Assembly (NCBI GenBank): GCA_022925895.1
Contig: JAKSYS010000471.1
Span: 1-49,940 of the forward strand
Source of the DNA: Fragilaria crotonensis
Lineage: Eukaryota > Bacillariophyta > Fragilariophyceae > Fragilariales > Fragilariaceae
Reading direction: 5' to 3'
Length of the DNA: 49,940 bases
Within the stretch, counting starts at the first letter, position 1. Every line of letters begins with the position of its first letter. The translations under genes were made by a program, and so were the position numbers. Shown one piece after another: positions 27,855 through 38,191 of this stretch. The notes under the pieces were generated by a model. That model was given only the letters and a program-made list of their open reading frames with translations. It was not told where the DNA came from and did not search any database.

Positions 27855-30800
27855 ATGGTTGACAAAGGTAAATATGCTATTTTGACTGATGCCGTCATGC
27901 TACTTCGAACAGACATCACGTATGGTCCGAGATTGTCAAATTGCTGGCTTCCTGCATCAACTTGGGCTGAAGCTTTAGGGAGATTTGATGTCAATGCGTC
28001 CCTTGGCGTCATTGATGTAAGAAGGTTCAATACAGGGATGTCCAAGTCGGCTTCTTTCGGAGAATTGATGCACCGATTTGATGGATCAAACACAACAGGA
28101 GTGTTCAGAGTCACATACAAGAACACATTCTATTACTACTTCACAGAGAAATCAAGGCAGATACGGTACCCATGTCCACTTAACAGTGCATGGAACGAAA
28201 AAGTAATGGAAGCAGCCGCAAATGTGCTAGTCATTCCAAGCACAAGATCAAGACCCGCTCTCGACACAATGATAACTACACCTGTCAACACGGAGGCTAC
28301 AACGGGAGGAAGGATCGGAGACATTGTTGAGCAATCACCGAGCAAACGAGCAAGGATAGGAGATACTGGTGCGGCCGCTGTAATGATTGCTGCTGATGCT
28401 TCTAGCTCAAGTTACTGGCCATGTAGCCCAGAGGCATACCGAGTGTTCAAACCACCAAAGAAACATGGGACAACGAATTGCGAGGATGGGAATGATACTG
28501 ATTTCGATTCTGAAACTCCAATGGAAGCACTTCAGAGAAGGATTGTACTGCTTCAAAGCGTTCATGAGGAAGAAAATAATTGGAGGAATGTTGTGCAAGG
28601 TAGAGATATCGACAACGTGTGTACCAAAGCTGAGATATGCGCTGTCAGGCAAAGGGCGACGTTTCTTTGTTATGCGTACCGATTGGCTCTTGCAAAAATG
28701 AATGAATGGACGTGGCAAGACTGTTGCACTGAATCTTGTAAGGTATTGAACACTGTTGGTATGACGCAAGCAACCTTCTATAAAACCATCGCAAATTGGA
28801 ACATTGTGTTCCGTAATTTTGAATGCTTCCCAAACCCAAACTTGTCTGTTCAGTGTGGGAAACGACCTCTTCCTCGAGTTCTCGAAGTGTTTCCATGCGC
28901 AAAGGAGCAGATTGTTGCATTTGGCGTCGAGAACTTGTCACATCTTTCAATTGAAGCAGTCTATCAATTCGTTCATTCGTCTGTAATCCCAAGGCTGGCT
29001 GCGTTGTGGAAACGTGAATCGGTAGTAGACGAAGATACTGCAGAAACGTCAACATTGAGTACAAGTACTACAGCCATTAATCCTACTAGCAATCCTGTCG
29101 ATGTCGATCAAGATGAGGATGATATTGCGCTATTCCTTCGCGCACATAGACTTAAAAACATGAGCTTCACAACAGCATGGCGCTGGATGCGATTACTCGG
29201 ATTCAAGTATGATACGAGAAGGAAGAGCTTCTACGTCGATGGCCATGAACGTGAAGATGTTGTCGCACATCGAAATGCATTCTGCAAGAACTACCTTACC
29301 GTGCTTGAGCCACGTTGTCGGCGTTGGATTCAGCTTCCACTCAGTGAAGCTGCTACGATCAAGACCTTAGACACAGATTTCGGACATCATTACTATGATA
29401 TTATATCTGATGAGACTCGGGTTGAGTTTCACGTTGACTATTGGAAGAATTGCATATCAAGAATCAAAAGGGAGAAGAGGCAGCGCGAGATGTTGAAGCA
29501 AAAACAAGCATACGAGTGTCATCATCAGTCAGGCCCTTGATGATTATTGGTCAAGATGAGTCTGTCTTCGCGCAGTATCTACTGTCCTCCAAACAATGGG
29601 TTGGGCCAAAGGACAAGTGCCACTTCTGCCCAAGTCGGAGGGCGATGGGTATATGCTTTCTGCGTTCGTGTCACGCGAATTCGGCTTTGGCAGGCAGATG
29701 ACAGAGGATGAGTTACAAAGAGTGAATATGGCAAGGCAAACAGCAGCTCTCGGCGGTGGAAATTACCTCGATACAACAGCTGCGATGGAAATCTTGGGAA
29801 CAACGAGGAAGCCGATTTTGTTGGAATCCCCTTCGTAAAATACTTGTTCATCGGAATCAATAATCAGGGTTATTGGAATTCATACCACATGAGTCTTCAG
29901 CTTGAGGATGTGGTTGATTGCCTACGAATCCTATATCCAAGCTTCGATTTTGTATTTTGTTCGATCATTCTCAGGGACACGCTCGCAAACGTGATGGTGC
30001 ACTCAGTGCGATCAACATGCAAAAGAACTTTGGAGGATCAAAACAGCAGATGAGAGACACAGTCATAATGTCACAAGAGGGTTATCTGGGCACACACTCA
30101 CCAACCCTGGGCATCGGAGACACACAGTCAATGGTATTCAATACTGACGACTGTGGCCCATGGTATTTGACACCAGAGCAACGTGACTTACAACGTCATG
30201 ATCGAATAATGGGGAAAAGAAGCAAGCCAATTGAAAAAACAAAGAAGACCCTTCTTGAAGAGCTCAACGAAAAGGGTGTGACGCTCCAACAAAAACGCGG
30301 GTACACTAAAGCCGAACTTCAGGAATTGGCAAGAAACAATTCAATCGAAACTCACAAAGAAGTCGACAAAATCCTATCTGGATGGGAAGGAAAATCTAAA
30401 GGCATGCTACAAGTTCTGTGGGAAAGAGGACTGATTGATCCAAGTGAGTTAGATAAATACACTGTCGACGGAAAGAAAGACACAATTTCAGGGAAGATTG
30501 ACTTACGGTATTCCCTACGCCATCTCATCGCAGAGTGTGCTGATTTCAAGGATGAGGAAACGGCACTTCAGTACCTTGGATCTCAGCTGGGCATCACGGT
30601 ACTTCTAACACCAAAGTTCCATGCCGAATTAGCAGGGGAAGGCATTGAATTTTGCTGGGGTCACGCAAAGGCTTTCTACCGACGGGTTCCTGTATCTCAA
30701 AAGGGGACGAGAGAATTTCAAACAACTTGTGAGAGATTCAACGTGTTCAATCAAGGAGTTGACCAAAGAAAGGATGGGAAAGTTTGCTTCGAGCACGCGC

Positions 30801-31034
30801 ATATATTTGTACTTACCATCATCTTTTGAGAGTCAGCAGAGAATGAGGCAGCAAGGTCGTACCCACAACTTCATCGCCACAAGTATAACAGAAGATCAAG
30901 GACTTCTGTACTCCGAAATCCAACGCCTGATGAAATTGTTCAAGTCTCACAGGTGTGCATTGGACTTCGATCGTGGCTTCGTCAACAGTGCACTCAAAGA
31001 AGCAAAGACAAGAAACGAGGAGGACGAGGTGTGA
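27855..31034 (+). pseudogene. Decayed DDE transposase of a third DNA transposon family
   Basis: Starts at ATG 27855; the first 560 residues are one intact frame ending at 29540. This part includes a helical segment, FTTAWRWMRLLGFKYD, and a YVDGHEREDVVAHR motif typical of a DDE endonuclease family common in fungi, oomycetes and other algae. Catalytic Asp in IIGQDESVF (about 29550), second Asp in FDHSQGHARKRDGA (about 29960) and Glu in ELAGEGIEF (about 30640) are spread over other frames. Frame changes occur near 29500, 29590, 29835, 29950 and 30715, and the ORF finally ends at 31034. A SAP-like stretch (TKAELQELARNN) lies at about 30310. I could not find terminal repeats or a target duplication, so element ends are unknown. 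Superfamily assignment (IS630/Tc1-mariner-like) is tentative. Confidence 0.75.
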
Positions 31035-32386
31035 TCATCATGTCGACAGAGATGGATTTTTATGGTCGCAGGAGACAGCTGCTACTAAAACTTGATAAAG
31101 GATATGGAAATAATATGCGTGCATGGTACGAATTGTACACAACCTACGTTCGGACGCTTCAACGAAAAACCAGCTGTACCAGTACTCGTAGAACGAGATG
31201 TTCATTTTCACAGCGTGTACTCGTACACTCCGATAGAGGCACTTGTTCTTTGTACTGCCTGGCACCATGGTTCTGGAGTACGACTACTGTAGTACTGTAG
31301 TACTGTAGTACTTGTACTGGATTACCCTTATTGACCATCCACCGTACTACAGTACCAGGTACTACCGGTAGTAATGTACTGGTACCAGGAACTCGTTTAC
31401 TCGTACGTACTACAGCCTACACAGTACAACCCATGATTGTACTACTACATCGTACAAGTACTGCATACCTACTGGAGCTTCCAGCCACGTTCTCCAGTAC
31501 AAGTAGTCAGTACTCCAGTACCCCGAGGACTCCAGTATTTGTACTTAAGTATTAAAGAAACGCGAGACTCGAAAGGAGTGCAAGTGCTGCAGTAGCAACT
31601 TTGTAATTTTTCCCCTTGCTAGCTAGACTACTGGTAATCTTAGCAGGTGCGTATTGCTGCCTGCTCACAGAATGCGGTGGCTTAAAGTACTATGCCTGTA
31701 GTGCTATCGTCAACAGCAAGGTCAATTACGGAGTAGTAGTAAAGTACAACGCTGTACAGTACGACGTGGTCCGCAGTACGCAGAACCCGCAACACCGCAA
31801 ATTACGAGAGTGACCAGTGACCACAGTTCAGTCGTACGGAATATTCTACTACTAGCTAGTAGAGTACTGGAGTACAGGTCAAGCATAAATCAAAAAGCTT
31901 TTGAAAGTGGTGAATTTTTTAGATGTTCTTCATATGAACGCACATGTTCATGTGTGAATGCTATGGCACAGCTTACCCCACCTCCCTGTTGACTGTGAAC
32001 TTGCTTTACTTTGGCCGGCACAGCACACAATACAGTACTGGTATCATACGCAGGGGAGTAGACTCCGAGTACAAGCAGTAATACAGTCCTTGAACTTCAA
32101 CCGTTCAGTACAAGTATGCTTTCGTATGCGCACGACAAAGGAATGCACACAAATCGAAGGACCGCCTCCTTGTGTAGCATCTCATCAACACATCATCATC
32201 ACCAGCAATCTTTACTGCTCGCCTTGGTCAATGCCATTGTCAATCGTTTCCATAACTCAGCCATTCCATTCTGGAAAACATGTTCTCTTCTCGCTAAGTG
32301 CTTTGGGAAGACACATAAACCAAGTCTGGATTCAAAACTTGTGAGTCCCGCTTTTGGTTGCACTGACGAACAAGGCCATATGCAAT
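31035..32386. other. Gene-free interval, GTAC-dense
   Basis: No gene recognised. 31240-31560 is almost entirely GTAC palindromes, including a short tandem run of gtagtact (about 31286-31312). A segment at 31740-31798 resembles, in inverted orientation, a segment at about 26131-26185. Confidence 0.5.
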
Positions 32387-33706
32387 ATGAAGCAACGGGG
32401 TCATACTCGGCTGATCTCAATGATTAGAATTCTCGTAAGCGTTGGTGTTGCCTTTCTTGGATTATCGCTGGTTATGGTGCATAGGCTGCAAGGATTCAAC
32501 GACAAAATGGGCCACTACAGCCACCTCCACACTGCTTTATCAGCTGACCGAGGAGCATCAACCACAGGCGATTCGCATTGGCCCCACCCTTTTATCCACA
32601 TACTGAACACACGATTTCAGCAAGATCAGCCAAATTTAACGAGCTTGGGCAGGGCTCGTTTGGTCTTGTTTGAAACGTTCTGCTTAAACTCGATTGTTGG
32701 CCAGACAGTCCTCAACAAAGCAAAGGGGATCCCATTTCTTTGGATTCTCAAGGTCGACCCTGAGCTGCATGAGGACCTATTGAGAGATTTAATCGCGCTT
32801 GTCAAACCTTATGATTTTATCTACGTTGTCGCCAGTAATGTTAACTTTGGTGTCGGACAGCGCCAAGGTGGGTGGCGGGGTGGCCAAGCCGGCAGTGACG
32901 TACTTTCGTCAACCTTATATACTGGCGATCGCACTCGTCTGGAACAGGCACATTCAGCACGCGAAACGCGAGCCGTACTCGAGACACGGATAGATGCGGA
33001 TGACGGCCTGCATCTGGAGTACGTTGAACGTCTCCAACATGAGGCGTCGAGGACCCTCAGATGGGATCGTGACCAATCACATCAACGCACTCAGCGATGG
33101 CTTTACCTTTGTTCGCTTCGTAGTCTAGATTGGAACCCAACGCCACAAAACGATAACGTTGATCCACACAACCAGTTCGGAGTCTTTGTTGCCAGGAAGT
33201 CTCCGCATGTGTGCATCACGCCCGGAATAACCCTTGGTGTATCTATTGGAGTTCAGGAATCCGAACTTCCTCGTTACGGGCATTTCGATCTTGTTCAGAA
33301 ATTGCGTTATGGTGGTGCAAAGAAGGCAGTACTGTGTGGTGCGGCGACGCGAAGCAAGTGTTTGCATCTCTTGGCAACCCCGTTCATTGGCGCCGTGCGA
33401 TCTCGAACTCCCACGAGTGCAGGCATGCGGGATGTCTTGCTGGACGATGATAGATTTGAGAAACGTTTACATTCGTTGGTCACCAACAATGCTGCATTGC
33501 TTACTGCAGTGCTGAGGAAGGACTTCCATTGCCGACTCGATGATGTTGTTAGAGCCAACCGATACGTGCAGGCGCACGCCGTCGACATTGCTGCCGACAA
33601 CTTTCGAGGTCAATGCACCAAAGGACACAGCTGTAAGAATTCAACGAAGGAGGCTTTGTTGAGTGTGATAGCAAGGAGTACAAAGGGTGAAGTTGATAAT
33701 GTTTAG
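32387..33706 (+). CDS. Putative type II membrane glycosyltransferase (rhamnosyltransferase-like)
   Basis: A 439-residue protein from the first in-frame ATG (32387). A short cytoplasmic tail is followed by one membrane anchor (MIRILVSVGVAFLGLSLVMV, about residues 13-32), so it is probably a Golgi type II protein. The lumenal part matches the pattern of the putative rhamnosyl transferase family: a TRFQQ start, FETFCLNSIVGQT, PFLWILKVDPEL, and the acidic motif ETRIDADDGLHLEY at about 197-210, which corresponds to the nucleotide-sugar binding DxDD region. A late cysteine pair is present near the end. The start is supported by the anchor. Sugar and acceptor are not predictable. Confidence 0.72.
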   Translation: MKQRGHTRLISMIRILVSVGVAFLGLSLVMVHRLQGFNDKMGHYSHLHTALSADRGASTTGDSHWPHPFIHILNTRFQQDQPNLTSLGRARLVLFETFCLNSIVGQTVLNKAKGIPFLWILKVDPELHEDLLRDLIALVKPYDFIYVVASNVNFGVGQRQGGWRGGQAGSDVLSSTLYTGDRTRLEQAHSARETRAVLETRIDADDGLHLEYVERLQHEASRTLRWDRDQSHQRTQRWLYLCSLRSLDWNPTPQNDNVDPHNQFGVFVARKSPHVCITPGITLGVSIGVQESELPRYGHFDLVQKLRYGGAKKAVLCGAATRSKCLHLLATPFIGAVRSRTPTSAGMRDVLLDDDRFEKRLHSLVTNNAALLTAVLRKDFHCRLDDVVRANRYVQAHAVDIAADNFRGQCTKGHSCKNSTKEALLSVIARSTKGEVDNV

Positions 33707-34306
33707 CAGTCGACGTATGTACAAAGTCGATGGTTTCGGTCGACTGCTCTTCAGTGGGATCCTCTTGATTTAGTTCGACTCGTCTTCTGGTGCAAGCTCT
33801 GAGATAGAACCGTAGTGTATTGGAATGCAATGTGTACTACCGGTTACCGGTAGTACCTACCTCTTACCAGTACCAGTACAAGTAGCTACCTTATAGCTAG
33901 TCGTTAGTAATCTTGTTCATGTACAGTACATGTAGAACGCGCACCAAGTTGGCGTCTGATCTCTCTACCAGGTACCGTATGACATAGTCACAATTCAAAT
34001 GTGGCCCGTACGTGCAGATTTTGACACGATTGCAGGTTGCACGTATTCCGAAAGGACCACGGTTCGTGACACGAGGACGGATCGTATTAACGCCTTTCCT
34101 CCATTTTAATCTCGACCACACGAAAAATGGGATTTGCATCCACGATCCACGACTATCCCCGAATCCAGATTCGTCCAGCGATTTCTTAAAGCGTGTTTGT
34201 AGACGCATTGCAAAACCTCACAGGCAATGTGAATCGTTTCACGACTATTAGAATCTCATCAATCCCAGCCTCTCACTCCCTTGTGAACCTTCAACGGATT
34301 ACACGT
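33707..34306. other. Intergenic region between glycosyltransferase-like and MORN genes
   Basis: No gene seen. GTAC/GGTACC words cluster at 33835-33980. The frame of the MORN protein is open upstream to 34193 but without an ATG before 34307. Confidence 0.4.
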
Positions 34307-35305
34307 ATGATTCCCGATAGACCCTCTCGATCCCAAAGGGACAAAAGGAGCCACCATCATAATTCGATGAAGAGCCACCACCATCAGAACAGCTTTTGTA
34401 GCAGTGCGGGCAACAAGAACATGTCGATGAAACACCTTTCGATAACAACAACCACAAGAGCAACAACACCCACTCCCATTCGAAAAATATTTTCCGATGG
34501 CGATTACGAAGGCAGCTTAGACGCACAAGGTGATCGTCATGGTTATGGAATCATGAGATTCTCGGAAGGCAACGTTTACGCCGGTGAGTGGGTGAATGAT
34601 GTGATGGAGGGGTTGGGCACTATTGTTTATCCCGACGGTGAGAAATACGCAGGAACCTTTTGGAGGGGGAATTTTCATGGCCGAGGAAAATACGTTTACA
34701 GAAATGGGGATCTCTACGATGGTGAATGGAATAACGATGTCTTTGAAGGGGAAGGGACTTACATTAGTCACACCGGATCAAAGTATAGTGGCATGTGGAA
34801 GGAAGACAAGATGCATGGACGTGGCAAGTATCTCGATGCGTCGGGCAATCTTTATGAAGGCACCTTTTTTCAAGGAAGGTTTCATGGTGCAGGAAAGATG
34901 AAGTACAGCAATGGTGATTACTACGATGGTGAGTTTTACCACGGTAAACGTCATGGCAAAGGGAAGTACATAGACGTTGACGGACCCACGTATATAGGAA
35001 TGTGGTCCGACAACAAGAGAAATGGATTTGGCACCTTAAGAGATGTTATGGGAGGCATATACGAGGGACACTATAATAAGGGAGTGAGAGATGGGCCTGG
35101 AATATATCGGTGGCCTGAAGGTCAACTAGATGTGACGAACTGCACTAACGATGTTAGAGCTGGAATTGGTGTTGGGTGGAGCGGCGATCGAGCGACTGCT
35201 TGGCGAATGGTCGACGGGGAATACGCTGGTGACTTGTCACTTGTAGAGGCACGCCACGTCGTGGAGGCTCTCGGCATAGACCCAGGCGAGGTGAAGAGGT
35301 TGTGA
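34307..35305 (+). CDS. MORN-repeat protein
   Basis: A 332-residue single-exon protein. The first 65 residues are basic with histidine-rich clusters (SHHHNSMKSHHHQNS) and a Thr-rich stretch, probably disordered. Then come about nine MORN repeats, each with the Y-x-G-x-F/W-x-x-G/D-x-x-x-G-x-G pattern (YEGSLDAQGDRHGYG, YAGEWVNDVMEGLG, YAGTFWRGNFHGRG and so on) up to GVRDGPGIYRWPEGQ. The tail GWSGDRATAWRMVDGEYAG leads into a short helical end. MORN repeats usually act as scaffold or membrane-associated modules. No kinase or catalytic domain is attached, so the role is unspecified. It is convergent with the next gene, the two stop codons being only 3 bp apart. Confidence 0.9.
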   Translation: MIPDRPSRSQRDKRSHHHNSMKSHHHQNSFCSSAGNKNMSMKHLSITTTTRATTPTPIRKIFSDGDYEGSLDAQGDRHGYGIMRFSEGNVYAGEWVNDVMEGLGTIVYPDGEKYAGTFWRGNFHGRGKYVYRNGDLYDGEWNNDVFEGEGTYISHTGSKYSGMWKEDKMHGRGKYLDASGNLYEGTFFQGRFHGAGKMKYSNGDYYDGEFYHGKRHGKGKYIDVDGPTYIGMWSDNKRNGFGTLRDVMGGIYEGHYNKGVRDGPGIYRWPEGQLDVTNCTNDVRAGIGVGWSGDRATAWRMVDGEYAGDLSLVEARHVVEALGIDPGEVKRL

Positions 35306-35308
35306 CCA

Positions 35309-36118
35309 TCACTTTCGAGCTTGGAGGCCAAGTATCCTCATTCCCGTGATCGCGAGAACGGATCCCAAAAAGCCATTGGCCATCCTAACGATAAACATCA
35401 ATGCCGTCTGGAGCATTGGATATCTACCAAGCTTGTCGATGAAGCGTGGTTCGATAACACCCTGAAGGATTTGATACCTGAGATTGCTAACAAAAGCCAT
35501 GAATGCGCCTGTATAAATGCTGGCATGTACGATGTTGACGTTGCGCGTGACTGCCACGTATGATGGTATGAGGTAAGATCGAAGTGCTATCAAACCGGCA
35601 GTCAATCCATATCCAATGGCACTGGCCACCAAGCCCGCTTGGAAAAGTGAACTCATTGGGGCGAAAAAGGAGAGAAAGCGTTGATGAATTGATGGTTCCG
35701 TCACTCTATCGACAAGAGTAGCCTGAAATACGTTGTTTGGGACGGGAACACCGAAAATCGTAGTATCCGCTGGATGTGCTGAACCTATTCTGTCATCGTT
35801 TAAAGTAGGGGCAACGCGCCACATGGTATAATACTTCCCCACCATTGCAGTTATCACACCTGCCACCACAAAATCTAGTTCTAGAAGCAAGAAATCGCCA
35901 CGGCGGTTCCATTCAGCAGATAGCTGCGTGCCTGCGGCAAGCAAAAGCTCAGCAGCTGACTTCGCAGGGAAAGAGGGATCGGCCTCAATGCGCTGCCGAA
36001 ACCCTGTTGAAATTGAGCTTGTCAACTTGTGAATAGACAACATGCTCAAGGCATCCAGGGGCACCACTAGTCTCGAAATGGAAAACAACAGCAGCCATGA
36101 TGCCTCCCGTATCATCAT
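35309..36118 (-). CDS. RETICULATA-like (DUF3411) chloroplast envelope protein
   Basis: A 269-residue protein if begun at MMIREASWLLLF (ATG at 36118), which gives a hydrophobic signal-like N-terminus; the frame is open to 36211. The body has the RETICULATA-related pattern: DPSFPAKSAAELLLAAG, then a membrane region starting ELDFVVAGVITAMVGKYYTMW, a VPNNVFQ loop, further hydrophobic stretches (AGLVASAIGYGLTAG) and YQILQGVIEPRF. Plant members sit in the plastid inner envelope and affect leaf development and metabolism; in algae they are taken to be plastid membrane proteins. No classical ASAF motif is visible, so targeting is less certain than for the translocator. Confidence 0.8.
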   Translation of the reverse strand: MMIREASWLLLFSISRLVVPLDALSMLSIHKLTSSISTGFRQRIEADPSFPAKSAAELLLAAGTQLSAEWNRRGDFLLLELDFVVAGVITAMVGKYYTMWRVAPTLNDDRIGSAHPADTTIFGVPVPNNVFQATLVDRVTEPSIHQRFLSFFAPMSSLFQAGLVASAIGYGLTAGLIALRSYLIPSYVAVTRNVNIVHASIYTGAFMAFVSNLRYQILQGVIEPRFIDKLGRYPMLQTALMFIVRMANGFLGSVLAITGMRILGLQARK

Positions 36119-36458
36119 TTTTATGGGTAATACGGTACTTGCTTGTCGTTGCGACTTAATCGATTCTCGGCCCTCTTGCCTCCAGATGAACATGCTAGAA
36201 ACTGTAGTCAAGCTTTCTCTGTGTGGTCATTCATGTCTCTTGCGAACCCCGAGTTACTGAAAATTGAAATGCATGGCTGAGGATCTCGTACTGATCTATC
36301 TCGTCAGTATTTTAGTGTATGTAAAGTACTTACAATTCAATGCATACATCTCATTGCACAGTACGTGACGTGTTAGGATATCGGCACCATTGGTGTACTG
36401 TATCATACCGTCTACAGTACATCTCACGGTCTATGAGATTATAAATGCATACTACTAA
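36119..36458. other. Short intergenic stretch before the non-autonomous element
   Basis: Promoter side of the RETICULATA-like gene. GTAC-rich words occur at 36360-36430. No gene seen. Confidence 0.4.
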
Positions 36459-37824
36459 TGTCTAAACGCCCGGGGGGGTATCTTTAATTAAAGACAAATC
36501 TGTCTTTATTTAAAGATGGCCATTTTCGTACGTTTTGCAAGACGGTCAATGTACGTTCGATACCACCATCAACACGAAATTTGACATTGACAATGGCCGA
36601 TTGCCGTCATCAATATCTTGACACATCTACACTAATGATCATAATGTAACATTTAGAACCTATTGATTGTTCACCATGGCAGGAGGCTAGGTGTGTATGA
36701 AAGTCTAGCTTTCCAGAAAATCATCATTCTCGTGGTGCAGTCCTAAACAGGCTTTCATCGGACAGGAAGTACGACCATGTTGACAAGAAGAACTGGCAGA
36801 CTTGGCATTGTTGGCCTGAAAGACAGACAAAGAAGGCAGGGCACTGTCCACTAGCAATTCCCTGCTTCCTCCTCTTTGATCCCAAGCGACAGAAAGTCCC
36901 ACTGCTTGGATCCCCAACTCAAGCTTTTGCATTCGTGCTTCGCTCCTTGATTGACAACCACGCAATGCATGCAACCAGCAATGATTGCAACCTCACCTCT
37001 GTCTGAACAGAAGCACAAGTATCATGTTCTCCGTCATCAGATGGGACTGCTGGCGGCAAAGTCAGCATGACATGTCTAAGCAGAGCAAAGGTAGTGAGAA
37101 CTCAGGATTCGAAGTAATTTGGAGCTCGACAAAATTACCGAACATTGCACTCAATGTCAGCGCCATAACACTGCAATGAATGAACATTTGAGATTGGCCT
37201 CCATAGAAACCTACTCTCAAGAGAACTTCCATGACAAGTGTTGCTCACCATTTGAATCAATGCATCAGGGCGAAGATGATGAATTCGATGCGTTGATTGA
37301 GGTCTCAAATGAAATGATCTTACGTAGCCTCCGTAGGGCATGTACCAAAAAATATTGTTCCACATCACCTTCATTTGCAGTCTCTAACTCACGAAGAATT
37401 GAAACTTAGAGATAGTCATCCGTTGCATACCTTCACTTCAGAGAACGTCCAAGACATTTCTTGCGGACCGTTTTGAGTCAATTGGAGTGGACGATGATGA
37501 AAAGAATGCGGCAAATAAGGCCTCAAACGATCTGACCTTGTGTAGAGTGCGTAGGCATGTACTGAAAACGTGTTATTTTTTGACCCCCAAAAACTCGCCA
37601 AAAAGGGGCTCTAGTTTTCCTTTCTAAAACATAAACCAGGAACTGTCGCTAACTAAGAAACACCCATTTGGCCCACGGGGTTTAACTCAATGGAGAACAC
37701 TTTGGCCGTCTTAATTTTTGTCAAAAACGAAAAATGAAGAAGTTGAGTAAGGGTCGAAATTGATCTTTAATTAAAGATTTCACCAGTGAGCGATCTTTAA
37801 TTAAAGATTTCGGGCGTTTAGACA
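36459..37824. mobile_element. Probable non-autonomous DNA transposon abutting Harbinger-2
   Basis: Ends are inverted copies of TGTCTAAACGCCCG (36459-36472 and 37811-37824), flanked by CTAA on each side (36455-36458 and 37825-37828). Subterminal palindromes ATCTTTAATTAAAGAT or close variants occur once near the left end and twice near the right end. The 1.37-kb interior has no intact transposase, only short coding-like fragments, two of which look like diverged copies of one another (about 37210-37350 and 37440-37580). The TAA within its right flank is also the target duplication of Harbinger-2, so Harbinger-2 inserted exactly at this element's border. Confidence 0.75.
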
Positions 37825-37828
37825 CTAA

Positions 37829-37852
37829 GGGCCACCCTTATGAGATTTTTTT
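37829..37852 (+). repeat. Left terminal inverted repeat of Harbinger-2
   Basis: 24 bp, exact inverse of 42033-42056, preceded by TAA. Confidence 0.9.
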
Positions 37853-38191
37853 TGACAGATACAGAAACGTTTCTGTTTCTGTTACTCAAAATTACCACCC
37901 TTGTGAGCAGAAAACGAGTTACGGGAAAAAGTTCTTTTCTGTTTGGATGCGCCCCATATCCCAAATCCAATCAGATACCACTTCGGTTTCTGATCGTGCA
38001 ACAGAAACCATTTTGGAAAAACAGAAACCGAATAAACATCAATGGGATTCGAGATTCCCTCGGATACCGTCATATTTTGCGCGATATCACTGTAGTAGTG
38101 TACAAAGTAATTTAAATCCATCACACATCGGCACATCGGAGATCATTTCATTTGATTGTACACTTGAGCGCCATCATCGTTTCCAAGAACA

